Source: an uncultured bacterium (GTDB taxonomy: Bacteria; Verrucomicrobiota; Kiritimatiellia; PWTM01). From it: a stretch of DNA of 40,986 bases. Of the stretch, positions 24,155 to 32,865 are shown one piece after another; the stretch's first letter is position 1; each line of letters opens with the position of its first letter. The DNA lies in assembly GCA_938005705.1 (NCBI GenBank), contig CALLML010000037.1, positions 1 to 40,986 on the forward strand, given 5' to 3'. Below the pieces are notes generated by a model. The model was not told where the DNA came from, did no database searches, and saw nothing but the letters and a program-made list of their open reading frames with translations. The translations under genes were made by a program, and so were the position numbers.

Positions 24155-25210
24155 ATGAGTTCACCTCGAAAGGCTCTAATCACAGGCATCACGGGCCAGG
24201 ACGGCTCTTATTTGGCGGAATTCCTTCTGGAAAAAGGATATGAGGTTCACGGCATCATACGACGGGCCAGTTCGTTTAACACCGAGCGCATCGACCACGT
24301 CTATCGAGACCGCCATGAAAGCGGCGTGCCGCTGACCCTCCACTACGGTGACCTGACCGATTCGAGCAATTTGAACCGCCTGCTAGAAAAAATTGTCCCC
24401 GATGAACTGTACAACTTGGCGGCACAATCGCATGTGAAGGTGTCGTTCGAAGTACCCGAGTACACCGCCGAGGTAGATGCCGTTGGCGTACTGCGGCTTT
24501 TGGACGCAATTCGTGAGACGGGCGTGCGCTGCCGGTTTTACCAGGCTTCGACCTCCGAGCTCTACGGCAAGGTGCATGAGATTCCCCAAACCGAAACGAC
24601 GCCCTTTCACCCGCGCTCTCCTTATGGGGTGGCGAAGCTTTATGCCTACTGGATCGTCCGCAACTACCGCGAGGCCTATGGCTTACACGCAAGTAATGGA
24701 ATTCTGTTCAATCACGAATCGCCTCGGCGCGGGCCTACGTTCGTCACCCGCAAGATCACGCGAGCAGTGGCGCGCATTGAGCGCGGTCTGCAGGAATGTC
24801 TCTACATCGGCAACCTAGACGCGAAACGGGATTGGGGCTATGCGCCGGACTACGTCCGCGGGATGTGGATGATGTTGCAGCAGCCCGAGCCGGATGATTA
24901 TGTGCTGGCAACGGGCGAATCCCACTCCGTACGCGAATTCATCGAAGCCGCCTTCGCGGAAATCGGGCGCCAGATCGAATGGCGCGGCAGCGGCGAGCAG
25001 GAAGAGGGCTACGAAGCGGAAACGGGCGTGGCCCGCGTCCGCGTGGATCCGCGCTACTATCGCCCCGCGGAAGTTGATTTTCTACTGGGCGATGCGCGCA
25101 AGGCACGCGAAAAACTGGGGTGGAAACCTTCCGTGGGCTTTCGTGAACTCGTGCGGATTATGGTCGAGGCAGACCGGCAGGCGCTCACAACGTCCGCAAG
25201 CGGTCCTTGA
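24155..25210 (+). CDS. gmd: GDP-mannose 4,6-dehydratase
   Basis: This 351-residue short-chain dehydrogenase/reductase converts GDP-mannose to GDP-4-keto-6-deoxymannose, the precursor of GDP-fucose, rhamnose or perosamine. The N-terminal [15 protein letters not shown] binds NADP. Catalytic residues lie in STSELYG and [10 protein letters not shown] (Tyr-x3-Lys). [13 protein letters not shown] and [15 protein letters not shown] are family signatures. The start has AGGAGG 5 nt upstream. No GDP-fucose synthase or other second-step enzyme is in the window, so the final sugar is unknown. Its 3' end overlaps the convergent ftsW gene by 26 bp. With the upstream deacetylase and GT-C genes it fits surface-glycan synthesis. 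Confidence 0.94.
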   Translation: MSSPRKALITGITGQDGSYLAEFLLEKGYEVHGIIRRASSFNTERIDHVYRDRHESGVPLTLHYGDLTDSSNLNRLLEKIVPDELYNLAAQSHVKVSFEVPEYTAEVDAVGVLRLLDAIRETGVRCRFYQASTSELYGKVHEIPQTETTPFHPRSPYGVAKLYAYWIVRNYREAYGLHASNGILFNHESPRRGPTFVTRKITRAVARIERGLQECLYIGNLDAKRDWGYAPDYVRGMWMMLQQPEPDDYVLATGESHSVREFIEAAFAEIGRQIEWRGSGEQEEGYEAETGVARVRVDPRYYRPAEVDFLLGDARKAREKLGWKPSVGFRELVRIMVEADRQALTTSASGP

Positions 25211-26324
25211 CATCACGAAGGTCCTCGTCTTCGACGTCGTTTGCCCCATGGCGGGCGATATTGACGAGGATCCCGACCATGAGCCCGTTGACCAGCAGGT
25301 TGGACCCGCCGTAACTGATAAATGGAAGCGCCAGCCCTTTCGTTGGCAGACAGCCCGTGACCACCCCAATGTTGATGAGGGCTTGGACGGTGATCGCCAT
25401 GGTGAGCCCATAGGCGATCACACGTCCGAAAAAGTCAGGCGCTCCGAAGGCAATGCGCAAACCGCATACGAACACCGTCCCAAAAAGTGCTAACACGCCC
25501 AGTGTGCCGACCAGACCGAGCTCTTCGCCGATGATGGCGAAGATGAAATCGGTGTGCGCCTCCGGAAGATAGAATCGCTTCTGCAATCCGTTGCCGAGCC
25601 CCGCTCCCCAAGCCCCTCCGGCCACAAAGGACGTCAACCCCTGCATGAGATGGAAACCTTCCTTTTGCGCGTATTTCTCCACGTCGAGAAACGAGAGCAC
25701 ACGCATCATGCGCACCGGATCATGGAGCACCGCGAAGGCGAAGGCCGACAATCCGAGCGCCGCAGCGATGATTAAGTGACCGAAACGTGCGCCGCCGATG
25801 AAAAGAACGCACCCAACGATAATCGCCAACAACAGGGTGGCGCCAAAATCCGGCTCGATAAAAACCAGCCCCATCATCAACGCCGGCGGTATTCCAGGGA
25901 GGATCAGACCGTAAGCGAGGGTGCTCGCCCGCCGACGGTAACGATCGAACCACCAGGCCAACCAGAGCACGGTCGCCGGTTTTGTGAATTCGGATGGCTG
26001 AAACGTCAACCCTCCGGCACGCAACCAGCGCCGACTCCCATTGACCATGACGCCGACTCCCGGAACAACCACGAGAACCAACAGAGCAAGAAAAAACAAC
26101 TGCAAAGGAATCGCGGCCCACCGATAGTGGTGATAATCCACTTTGGCGGCCACCAACGCCCCCACCAGCGCCACGACCAACCAGATGCCCTGACGAATAA
26201 CAAAATAGTTGGGATTGTTGTAGCGCGCCTGAGCGAGCGCTTCGCTGGTGCTGGCGAGCATCACAATGCCCAACGTCAACAGCATCAGCACCGCGCCGAT
26301 TAAAATACTCGCAGTTCGCCACAT
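25185..26324 (-). CDS. ftsW: Lipid II polymerase FtsW (SEDS family)
   Basis: This 379-residue membrane protein of about ten helices belongs to the SEDS family, which polymerises glycan strands from lipid II at the septum with a partner PBP (here FtsI, encoded in the same cluster). Visible signatures are [16 protein letters not shown], the catalytic-Asp loop [29 protein letters not shown] and the C-terminal [11 protein letters not shown]. The dcw location and the [10 protein letters not shown] motif favour FtsW over RodA. It is the last cluster gene seen, separated from the LysM gene by 190 bp. Its 3' end overlaps gmd by 26 bp on the other strand. No murG follows, although murG often does in other bacteria. 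Confidence 0.93.
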   Translation of the reverse strand: MWRTASILIGAVLMLLTLGIVMLASTSEALAQARYNNPNYFVIRQGIWLVVALVGALVAAKVDYHHYRWAAIPLQLFFLALLVLVVVPGVGVMVNGSRRWLRAGGLTFQPSEFTKPATVLWLAWWFDRYRRRASTLAYGLILPGIPPALMMGLVFIEPDFGATLLLAIIVGCVLFIGGARFGHLIIAAALGLSAFAFAVLHDPVRMMRVLSFLDVEKYAQKEGFHLMQGLTSFVAGGAWGAGLGNGLQKRFYLPEAHTDFIFAIIGEELGLVGTLGVLALFGTVFVCGLRIAFGAPDFFGRVIAYGLTMAITVQALINIGVVTGCLPTKGLALPFISYGGSNLLVNGLMVGILVNIARHGANDVEDEDLRDVKDRLRTL

Positions 26325-26369
26325 GCGCCTTCACCACGCAAGCCCGGCATCACTCAAAAACCTGCGAAG

Positions 26370-26406
26370 AAAAAACACTCCATGGGCGGAAACCGGTGTC
26401 TTTTTT
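26370..26406. terminator. Possible two-way terminator between the LysM gene and ftsW
   Basis: A run of six A precedes CAC, and GTGTC followed by six T closes the segment. Inside it, CGGTTTCCG can form a small hairpin on the minus strand. The arrangement resembles a bidirectional intrinsic terminator, but the stem is short and interrupted. If real, it would separate ftsW from the rest of the cluster or act as an attenuator. Confidence 0.3.
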
Positions 26407-26514
26407 CGAAAGCCATCCGGAGTGCGTATCCAGGACAGGCACCCGCTTCTTTGTCACCGCGACCTTAGCGATAGCCTCTTTTCGTGTGGTTACATTCGTT
26501 TTTTTTGCAGGGCC

Positions 26515-27453
26515 TCAATCCGAAGGAATCTGAATGCGTTGTCCCGCTTTCACTTCGGCACCCGGTGGAAGATTGTTCAACCGCCGCAGGGAATCCACGC
26601 GCACCATGAATGTCCTGGCAATCGTCTCCAGCGTGTCTCCTTCATGAACGGTATACATGAGCGGTGCGGTTCCGCCTGTTGGAGGCCCGGCGGGCTCCAC
26701 GGGCGATTCCTTGCGAGGTGCTTCAGCGGACCTGTTCGGAGGGGCCGCCGGAGCAGGCGTCGGCGCAGGTGCAGGCGCGGCCGCGGATGCGGACGGTTTG
26801 GTGTGCGCCACGGGCGCCGACCCGGAAGGCACGTTCTTCGGATGCGGTATGACCAGACGGTCGCCGGCCCGAATGCGATCGGACCCCAGACCGTTGGCCT
26901 CCATGATCTCTGATACCTTTACGCCGTATCGCTGAGCGATGCGACTGAGGCTTTCGCCAGGCATGACGACATGTTCGATGGAGCCCGCCGGCGTTGTGCG
27001 TGGCGACGGCGAAGGCGGCGCGGGCGTTGCTACCTCTCGTTCGCGCACATGAGCCGGTAGGAGGATTTTTTGGCCGATGCGAATGCGATTCGGATTCTCG
27101 ATTTTGTTCAACTCGATCAGCTCGCGCGTCGTGATCCCATACCGCTGCGCAATGCGTCCGAGGCTGTCGCCGGGGCGCACCTCATAGGTCTTCAACTGTT
27201 CTTCCGGCAATGGTTTCGGCACCGGAGAGAAAGGAGCGGGCGGGGGCGGCTTGGGCGCCGGCGCGAGCGGTTGCACGGCGCGCGGCGGCATGACCGGCGC
27301 CGGCGGCGGCTCAACGCGCGGCTGGCTTGTGCCGCATCCCTGAGACAACAACAAAATCCCGAGCCCCGCTAAATGAGCGGCTGCCACGATTCCCCCCATG
27401 ACCGTCATTTTCATTTTCGCGTTCCTCCGCTTTGTTGCCTTTTCATCATTCAC
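26515..27453 (-). CDS. Triple-LysM cell-envelope protein in the dcw cluster
   Basis: This is a 312-residue protein. It has an N-terminal hydrophobic signal (about 16-37) ending in LLSQGCG; the Cys suggests a lipoprotein, but the -3 residue (Ser) is not classical. A proline-rich spacer follows. Three LysM domains lie at about 88-134, 156-202 and 264-310, with repeated YEVRPGDSLGRIAQRYG, HVVMPGESLSRIAQRYG and YTVHEGDTLETIA openings and Ala/Pro-rich linkers. LysM binds the GlcNAc parts of peptidoglycan, so the protein probably tethers the wall. The GTG start at 27453 overlaps the murD stop (GTGA). An ATG 13 codons later (27414) has GGAGG upstream and may be the real start. Confidence 0.83.
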   Translation of the reverse strand: MNDEKATKRRNAKMKMTVMGGIVAAAHLAGLGILLLSQGCGTSQPRVEPPPAPVMPPRAVQPLAPAPKPPPPAPFSPVPKPLPEEQLKTYEVRPGDSLGRIAQRYGITTRELIELNKIENPNRIRIGQKILLPAHVREREVATPAPPSPSPRTTPAGSIEHVVMPGESLSRIAQRYGVKVSEIMEANGLGSDRIRAGDRLVIPHPKNVPSGSAPVAHTKPSASAAAPAPAPTPAPAAPPNRSAEAPRKESPVEPAGPPTGGTAPLMYTVHEGDTLETIARTFMVRVDSLRRLNNLPPGAEVKAGQRIQIPSD

Positions 27454-28793
27454 GAACTAGCCGCGGTCCCCTCCGCATCCGCGGCGCGGACCAAACGGGC
27501 GAACCGGGCGCCTCGTTCGGCATAGCTTTCAAACTGATCGAAACTCGCACATCCCGGCGAGAGCAACACCGTCTCGCCTCTACGAGCTTCCTGACGCGCA
27601 CGCTCCACGGCCTGATCCAAGTCACCGCATAGCTCACAAGGTACCACCTCCGACCAGGCCTGCGCCATCGCCGAAGCTGCCATTCCGATTAAATACACCT
27701 TGACCGCCCGTTCGGAAAGCACATTTGCCACTGTGGCGTAGTCCTCGCCTTTAGGAAGACCGCCGGCAATCAATCGCACCGGCCGCCCGGCCATGTGCAA
27801 CGCCGCCGCCATCGCCGCCGTGCACGTGGCCTTCGAATCGTCCACATAGCGCACGCCGCCGATTTCCGCCACTAGCATCATACGATGGGGCAGCGGACGG
27901 AACGCGCGAGCAGCCTCTTCGGCGAATCGTAGGGGGATATCGGCGGCTTCAAGCGCCGCCGCCGCGGCGGCGGCCGTGAGTCCCAGCACGGGATTGTCAA
28001 ACCAGGTGCCCCGTATATCAAGAACGGCTCCCTCTTCATACCGGACCACGCCGTCTTCCCACGCATACCTCGCTCCCTCCCCCGTGGCACCAAATGTGAC
28101 GATACGCGGTCCAGAGGCCGGCGCCTCGGATCGCAGCGGCGAAGGAATCACCGCCGTGTCCGTCGGGCCCATATGAGCAAAAAGCCGCCACTTGAGTGCG
28201 CGATACGTTTCGAAATCGCCATGCCGGTCGAGATGATTGGGATGGATGTTCAGCAGTACGCCGATATTCGGCCGGAATTGATCCACTGTCTCGAGCTGAA
28301 ATGAACTGACCTCCAGCACCAACCACTCGGGGGCGGGCGCGGCGCCGACCACTGCGCAAACCGGTGGCCCGTAGTTGCCCGCGATGGCGACCGTCCGACC
28401 GGCCCGCGCAAGGGATTCCGCCAGCCATTTGACCGCTGTACTCTTGCCACTCGATCCCGTAACTGCGATGGTGCGTCCCGAATGTCGTCGCCATCCGATT
28501 TCAAGCTCCGAAATCACCGGCACACCGCGGCGGCGCAAGTCAAGAATCCAAGGCGAGTGAACAGGAATGCCGGGACTCACAACAGCCAGTTCGAACGGCT
28601 CCTCCGGCACGAGGCCATCTCCCAGACACACAGCGACCCCCACGGAGCGAAGCGCCTCGGCCCGCGCCGACACCACCGGGCCGCCGTCCGCGTCGAATAC
28701 CGATACCGCCCATCCTTCCGCGTGCAACAGACGGGCCGCCGCTTCTCCGCTGACGCCCAGTCCCAGCACCGCCGCCTTATGATTCTCACTCAT
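27450..28793 (-). CDS. murD: UDP-N-acetylmuramoylalanine--D-glutamate ligase
   Basis: This 447-residue cytoplasmic ligase adds D-Glu to UDP-MurNAc-L-Ala. It has the N-terminal UDP-binding fold (AAVLGLGVSGEAAARLL), the ATP P-loop VTGSSGKSTAV, the central NIHPNHLDRHGDFETYRALK motif and the C-terminal domain with DDSKATCTAAMAAAL. The length matches MurD. It lies 10 bp after mraY and overlaps the LysM gene by 4 nt, all on one strand. Confidence 0.95.
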   Translation of the reverse strand: MSENHKAAVLGLGVSGEAAARLLHAEGWAVSVFDADGGPVVSARAEALRSVGVAVCLGDGLVPEEPFELAVVSPGIPVHSPWILDLRRRGVPVISELEIGWRRHSGRTIAVTGSSGKSTAVKWLAESLARAGRTVAIAGNYGPPVCAVVGAAPAPEWLVLEVSSFQLETVDQFRPNIGVLLNIHPNHLDRHGDFETYRALKWRLFAHMGPTDTAVIPSPLRSEAPASGPRIVTFGATGEGARYAWEDGVVRYEEGAVLDIRGTWFDNPVLGLTAAAAAAALEAADIPLRFAEEAARAFRPLPHRMMLVAEIGGVRYVDDSKATCTAAMAAALHMAGRPVRLIAGGLPKGEDYATVANVLSERAVKVYLIGMAASAMAQAWSEVVPCELCGDLDQAVERARQEARRGETVLLSPGCASFDQFESYAERGARFARLVRAADAEGTAASS

Positions 28794-28803
28794 CCGGTCA
28801 CGC

Positions 28804-29940
28804 TCAACGAATCTTTAGTGTCGCCACGCCCAGCAATGCGCAAATGATGCTGACAATCCAAAAGCGGATGGTGACCATCGTTTCCACCACCTCCACATCG
28901 CGGCCTTCTGCCACTGCGTGCTGCTTGGCGATCTGCTCGAAGTGATGATGGATGGGCGCGCAATAGAATATCCGACGCCCCCCGGTCAGTTTGAAACAGA
29001 CGACCTGCAGAATCACGCTGACTGCTTCCAGCACAAAGACGCCGCCGACAAAAAGGAGCGTGATTTCCTGCTGAATCATGATCGCCACCGCCGCCAGCGC
29101 GCCGCCCAACGCCAGGCTGCCGGTGTCGCCCATGAAGATGCGGGCCGGATGGCAGTTGAACCAGAGGAATCCCATCCCCGCCCCGAGCAGACATCCACAG
29201 AACACCGCCAGCTCGCCCGCGCCCGGCACATGGGGAATCAACAGATAACGCGCGAAGACGACGTGGCCTGTCACATAAGCCAACACCAGATAAGCACCGG
29301 CGACCGCGTTCGTACAGCCGATGGCCAATCCATCCAGACCGTCTGTCAGATTGACAGCGTTGGCGCAGCCGACCATCACCAGCCCCGCGAAAATGAGGGC
29401 CGCGGAATAATCGAGGCCGACCAAGAACGGTTCCTTTAAAAATGGCAGCGATACGTTGGCGACCAGCGGCCGAGTTCCGGAATCCAGCCAAAGATACGAG
29501 ACAAACGCGATCGCCCACATGATTTCCAGCGCTAGCTTCCAACGGCCATTCAAGCCGGCTGAGGATCGGCGGGTGAGCTTCCGATAGTCGTCCCAGAACC
29601 CGACGGCCGCCATGAAAACGAGGGTGCCGAGGGCGAGCCTCACCAGCCGGCTTGCTGGTGCGGCCCACAGAAAAACGGAAACTGACATGGTCGCGAGGAT
29701 GAGCAGCCCCCCCATCGTCGGCGTGCCGGATTTCCCTCGCTGATGCGCGAGGACAGCGTCCTGGCGGACGACCTCTCCGATTTTCCACCGGCGCAGAGCT
29801 CGAATCACCGGCGGCCCGAGGAGGAGACTCAGCAAAAACGCGGTAGCCGCACCGCCAAGAGCGCGGAACGTAATGTATTGAAAGAGCCGAAGCGGCGAGA
29901 ACCATTCGACCCATTCCGGCGATGAAAGCAGATACAACAT
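28804..29940 (-). CDS. mraY: Phospho-N-acetylmuramoyl-pentapeptide transferase
   Basis: This 378-residue polytopic enzyme joins phospho-MurNAc-pentapeptide to undecaprenyl phosphate to make lipid I. Motifs include GTPTMGGLLIL near the first loop, the Mg-binding NLTDGLDGLA, the GDTGSLALGG loop and the PIHHHFE histidine cluster. The length is normal. It starts 3 bp after the murF stop. Confidence 0.96.
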   Translation of the reverse strand: MLYLLSSPEWVEWFSPLRLFQYITFRALGGAATAFLLSLLLGPPVIRALRRWKIGEVVRQDAVLAHQRGKSGTPTMGGLLILATMSVSVFLWAAPASRLVRLALGTLVFMAAVGFWDDYRKLTRRSSAGLNGRWKLALEIMWAIAFVSYLWLDSGTRPLVANVSLPFLKEPFLVGLDYSAALIFAGLVMVGCANAVNLTDGLDGLAIGCTNAVAGAYLVLAYVTGHVVFARYLLIPHVPGAGELAVFCGCLLGAGMGFLWFNCHPARIFMGDTGSLALGGALAAVAIMIQQEITLLFVGGVFVLEAVSVILQVVCFKLTGGRRIFYCAPIHHHFEQIAKQHAVAEGRDVEVVETMVTIRFWIVSIICALLGVATLKIR

Positions 29941-29943
29941 ATG

Positions 29944-31359
29944 TTACTCCGCGCGGGCGCCGTCCCCTTCTGATTCCGAGGCGGTGGGGGTCTCCATCCG
30001 GCGCCATTCACTCAGAACCTCTTCGATACGCTCCGACCTCGAACCTTTCAGCAACACGGCGTCTCCTGCAACCAGGTGACGGCGCAAAACATCGGCGGCC
30101 GTCCGCGCATCGGCGCAGGGAGTGAGACGATCGGACGGCCAGCCTGCGGCGGCGGCCGCCTCGGCAATTTTCGCTCCCAGTGTCCCCACCGTCACCAAGC
30201 CGGCCCAGTCGCCCGCGGCGATATCCCAGCCCAGCGACTTATGCTCGGCATCCTCGTGAATTCCCAGTTCGCACATGCCGCCAAGCACCAGCCAGCGCCG
30301 GCGCACGCCCGGCATTTTTTCGAACGTCTGAAGCGCCGCCCTCATGCTGAGCGGATTCGCATTATAGGCGTCGTTGATCCACAGAACCCCCCGAATTCGA
30401 ATCTCCTCCCACCGCATCGGGGCCGGACAAAAACGAATCAGAGCGTCCGCAATCTTTTCCGGCGCAATCCGGGCCTCCCGCGCAACGGCGATGGCCCGCA
30501 GCGCGTTGACGCGCATCGGATCGCTTCCTTGCGGTAGCCGATATTCCGCGATACGGCCGTCCCGTTCCCGCACGAGCAGGCGGGCTGGGGACTGCGATGT
30601 CGGCAAGACCGTGTAGTCCGCCGGCGCAGTTCGGCCGACGGTCACAATTCGGCAAGGGGTGCGAGCGCACAGCAAATCAAACCATGGCTCGTCCACCGCC
30701 AGCACGGCCATACCATCGGGCGATAGCGCGCGCAAGAGCTCGGCTTTTTCTTCCGCGATGGCTTGTTCGCTTGGGAAGAATTCGATATGAACGGGGCCGA
30801 TGCGGGTCATGACGACCCAGTCGGGCCGTAGGAGTGCGGCGAGAGGCGCGATTTCTCCCGGATGATTCATGCCGAGCTCAAATACGCCGAACGCATGTTC
30901 CGGAGTCATTTCCAGCAACGAAAGCGGCAGTCCGATGTCGTTATTCCAATTGCCACGCGTGCAGACCACGGCGCCGGCAGATTCTAGCAGCGTGGCGATC
31001 AAATCCTTAACGGTCGTCTTTCCCACGCTGCCTGTCACGCCAATAATCCGACCGCGCAACCGGCGGCGATGCCCCGCCGCGATGGCTTGCAACGCATGAC
31101 GGGTGTCGGCGACGCGCAGCAGAGGGCCGCACCCTTCGGGAGCCCGCCAGGATGCCTCGACCATCGCGGCGGCGGCGCCTTTTTGAAAAGCCTGCACGAC
31201 AAAATCGTGGCCATCATATATCGCGCCGCGCAGGGCGACATACAGGCAGTCGGGACGGAGTTTCCGGGTGTCGTGGTTTACTCCCCGCACCGGACGCGGG
31301 ACGCCTGACCAAACCCCGCCACTCCAGGCCGAAAGATCGTCCGGTGATATTATCGTCAT
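29944..31359 (-). CDS. murF: UDP-N-acetylmuramoyl-tripeptide--D-alanyl-D-alanine ligase
   Basis: This 471-residue ligase adds D-Ala-D-Ala to complete the UDP-MurNAc-pentapeptide. The N-terminal uridine-binding domain carries RGVNHDTRKLRPDCLYVAL, the P-loop is GVTGSVGKTTVKDL, and LGMNHPGEIAPL and INDAYNANPLSM are MurF signatures. The ATG at 31359 is chosen because AGAGGA lies just upstream. A TTG at 31401, overlapping the murE stop by 4 nt, would add 14 residues with no family match. It sits between murE and mraY. Confidence 0.94.
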   Translation of the reverse strand: MTIISPDDLSAWSGGVWSGVPRPVRGVNHDTRKLRPDCLYVALRGAIYDGHDFVVQAFQKGAAAAMVEASWRAPEGCGPLLRVADTRHALQAIAAGHRRRLRGRIIGVTGSVGKTTVKDLIATLLESAGAVVCTRGNWNNDIGLPLSLLEMTPEHAFGVFELGMNHPGEIAPLAALLRPDWVVMTRIGPVHIEFFPSEQAIAEEKAELLRALSPDGMAVLAVDEPWFDLLCARTPCRIVTVGRTAPADYTVLPTSQSPARLLVRERDGRIAEYRLPQGSDPMRVNALRAIAVAREARIAPEKIADALIRFCPAPMRWEEIRIRGVLWINDAYNANPLSMRAALQTFEKMPGVRRRWLVLGGMCELGIHEDAEHKSLGWDIAAGDWAGLVTVGTLGAKIAEAAAAAGWPSDRLTPCADARTAADVLRRHLVAGDAVLLKGSRSERIEEVLSEWRRMETPTASESEGDGARAE

Positions 31360-31397
31360 GATTCGTCCTCTCGCGTCCGGTCTGCTCGTTCGGCCAT

Positions 31398-32858
31398 TCA
31401 ACCGAGCAATCGGCGCGCGACCTCACGGTCATCAAAGGGCGTAACCGTCCGGTCGAACTCCTGATAGTTTTCGTGTCCTTTGCCGGCGATCAAGATCGTA
31501 TCCCCCGACCGCGCGCGCGCGATGGCGCGGGCAATTGCAGTCTCGCGGTCGAGTTCTGCCTCCCACGATGCTCCAGCCGGAATGCCCGCCGCGATCTCCT
31601 CGATAATGCGCCGTGGATCCTCGCTGCGAGGGTTGTCCGTGGTGAGAATGATGTGGTCTGCCCAGCGCGCCGCCGCCGCACCCATGCGGGGTCGCTTGCC
31701 TCGATCGCGGTCCCCACCACAGCCGAAGACGACCATCAACTTTCCCGTCGCAAGGCCGCGTAGGGTCTCCAGGACGCGTTCGAGGGCGTCGTCTGTGTGT
31801 GCGTAGTCCACATACACACGCAGCCCGCGGGCGTTGGACACGGGCTCTAGCCGCCCAGGGGCGGAGACAAATGTGCGCAACGCCTCCACAGTGCGCGCCA
31901 GCGGAATGCCGATCGCTCCGGCGGACGCAATTGCGGCCAATGCGTTCTGCACATTGAAAGCGCCCAGGGTTTTCAACCGCACCTCCGCTTGACCCCAAGG
32001 ACTGCTCACCCGAAAAACGGTGCCCCGCTCATCGAATTGAGTCGCATCGGCGCGCACGTCCGCGGCGGGGTGGAAACCGTAGGTAATCAGCGCTGCCCAT
32101 CCGCCGCCAATTCCGGCCAGGCGCTGACCCCAGTCGTCATCAATATTGATGACGGCAGCGGCCCGTTTTTCCATTCGGCCCAGTCCCTGGAAGAGCAGGC
32201 TTTTCGCGGCGAAATACTCGTCCATCGTTTTATGGTAGTCGAGATGGTCGCGGGTCAGATTGGTGAACACGCCTACATCGAAGTCTACCCCCCAGACCCG
32301 TTTCTGGACGAGCGCGTGAGAAGACACCTCCATCACGGCGCTGTCGCACCCTGCATGGAGCATTTGATCAAGCATCGCCTGAATGTCTGGTGCTTCCGGC
32401 GTGGTGCGGCTGGCGGGAATGCAGCGTTCGCCCATTTCGTACATAACAGTGCCGATCAAGCCCGGTTTTCGGCCCGCCGCGCGAAGAATACCGCGAAGCA
32501 TGAACGCCGTGGTGGTCTTGCCGTTTGTGCCGGTGATGCCGATTGTGGTTATTCGGACCGACGGATGATTATGGAACGCGCAGGCGATCTCGGCGAGGGC
32601 GCGGCGGGCATCGTCCACACGGATGTGCGTGATCGATCCACGGCGAATGGCGGATTCCTCGGAAACCACTGCCACCGCACCGCGGCGGATCGCCTCCTCT
32701 ATAAAATCGGCGCCGTTGTGCCGCGCGCCTTTTAACGCCACAAAAAGATAGCCCGGCCTGACCTGTCGCGAATCATACGCGATGCCCTTGATATCCAAAT
32801 TCCGGTCGCCGCGCACGGTGACCGACTGGATAACCTGGAGAATGGACTCGATTCTCAT
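31398..32858 (-). CDS. murE: UDP-N-acetylmuramoyl-L-alanyl-D-glutamate--2,6-diaminopimelate ligase
   Basis: This 486-residue ligase adds the third residue of the stem peptide. The N-terminal domain has GIAYDSRQVRPGYLFVALKG, the P-loop is GITGTNGKTTTAF, and NLTRDHLDYHKTMDEY is the carbamate-lysine region. The C-terminal DNPRSEDP motif indicates meso-diaminopimelate (not lysine) as substrate, which fits a Gram-negative type wall. The start at 32858, 7 bp after the ftsI stop, is chosen because the longer in-frame extension has no family character and runs inside ftsI. Confidence 0.96.
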   Translation of the reverse strand: MRIESILQVIQSVTVRGDRNLDIKGIAYDSRQVRPGYLFVALKGARHNGADFIEEAIRRGAVAVVSEESAIRRGSITHIRVDDARRALAEIACAFHNHPSVRITTIGITGTNGKTTTAFMLRGILRAAGRKPGLIGTVMYEMGERCIPASRTTPEAPDIQAMLDQMLHAGCDSAVMEVSSHALVQKRVWGVDFDVGVFTNLTRDHLDYHKTMDEYFAAKSLLFQGLGRMEKRAAAVINIDDDWGQRLAGIGGGWAALITYGFHPAADVRADATQFDERGTVFRVSSPWGQAEVRLKTLGAFNVQNALAAIASAGAIGIPLARTVEALRTFVSAPGRLEPVSNARGLRVYVDYAHTDDALERVLETLRGLATGKLMVVFGCGGDRDRGKRPRMGAAAARWADHIILTTDNPRSEDPRRIIEEIAAGIPAGASWEAELDRETAIARAIARARSGDTILIAGKGHENYQEFDRTVTPFDDREVARRLLG

Positions 32859-32865
32859 CGTTTCG

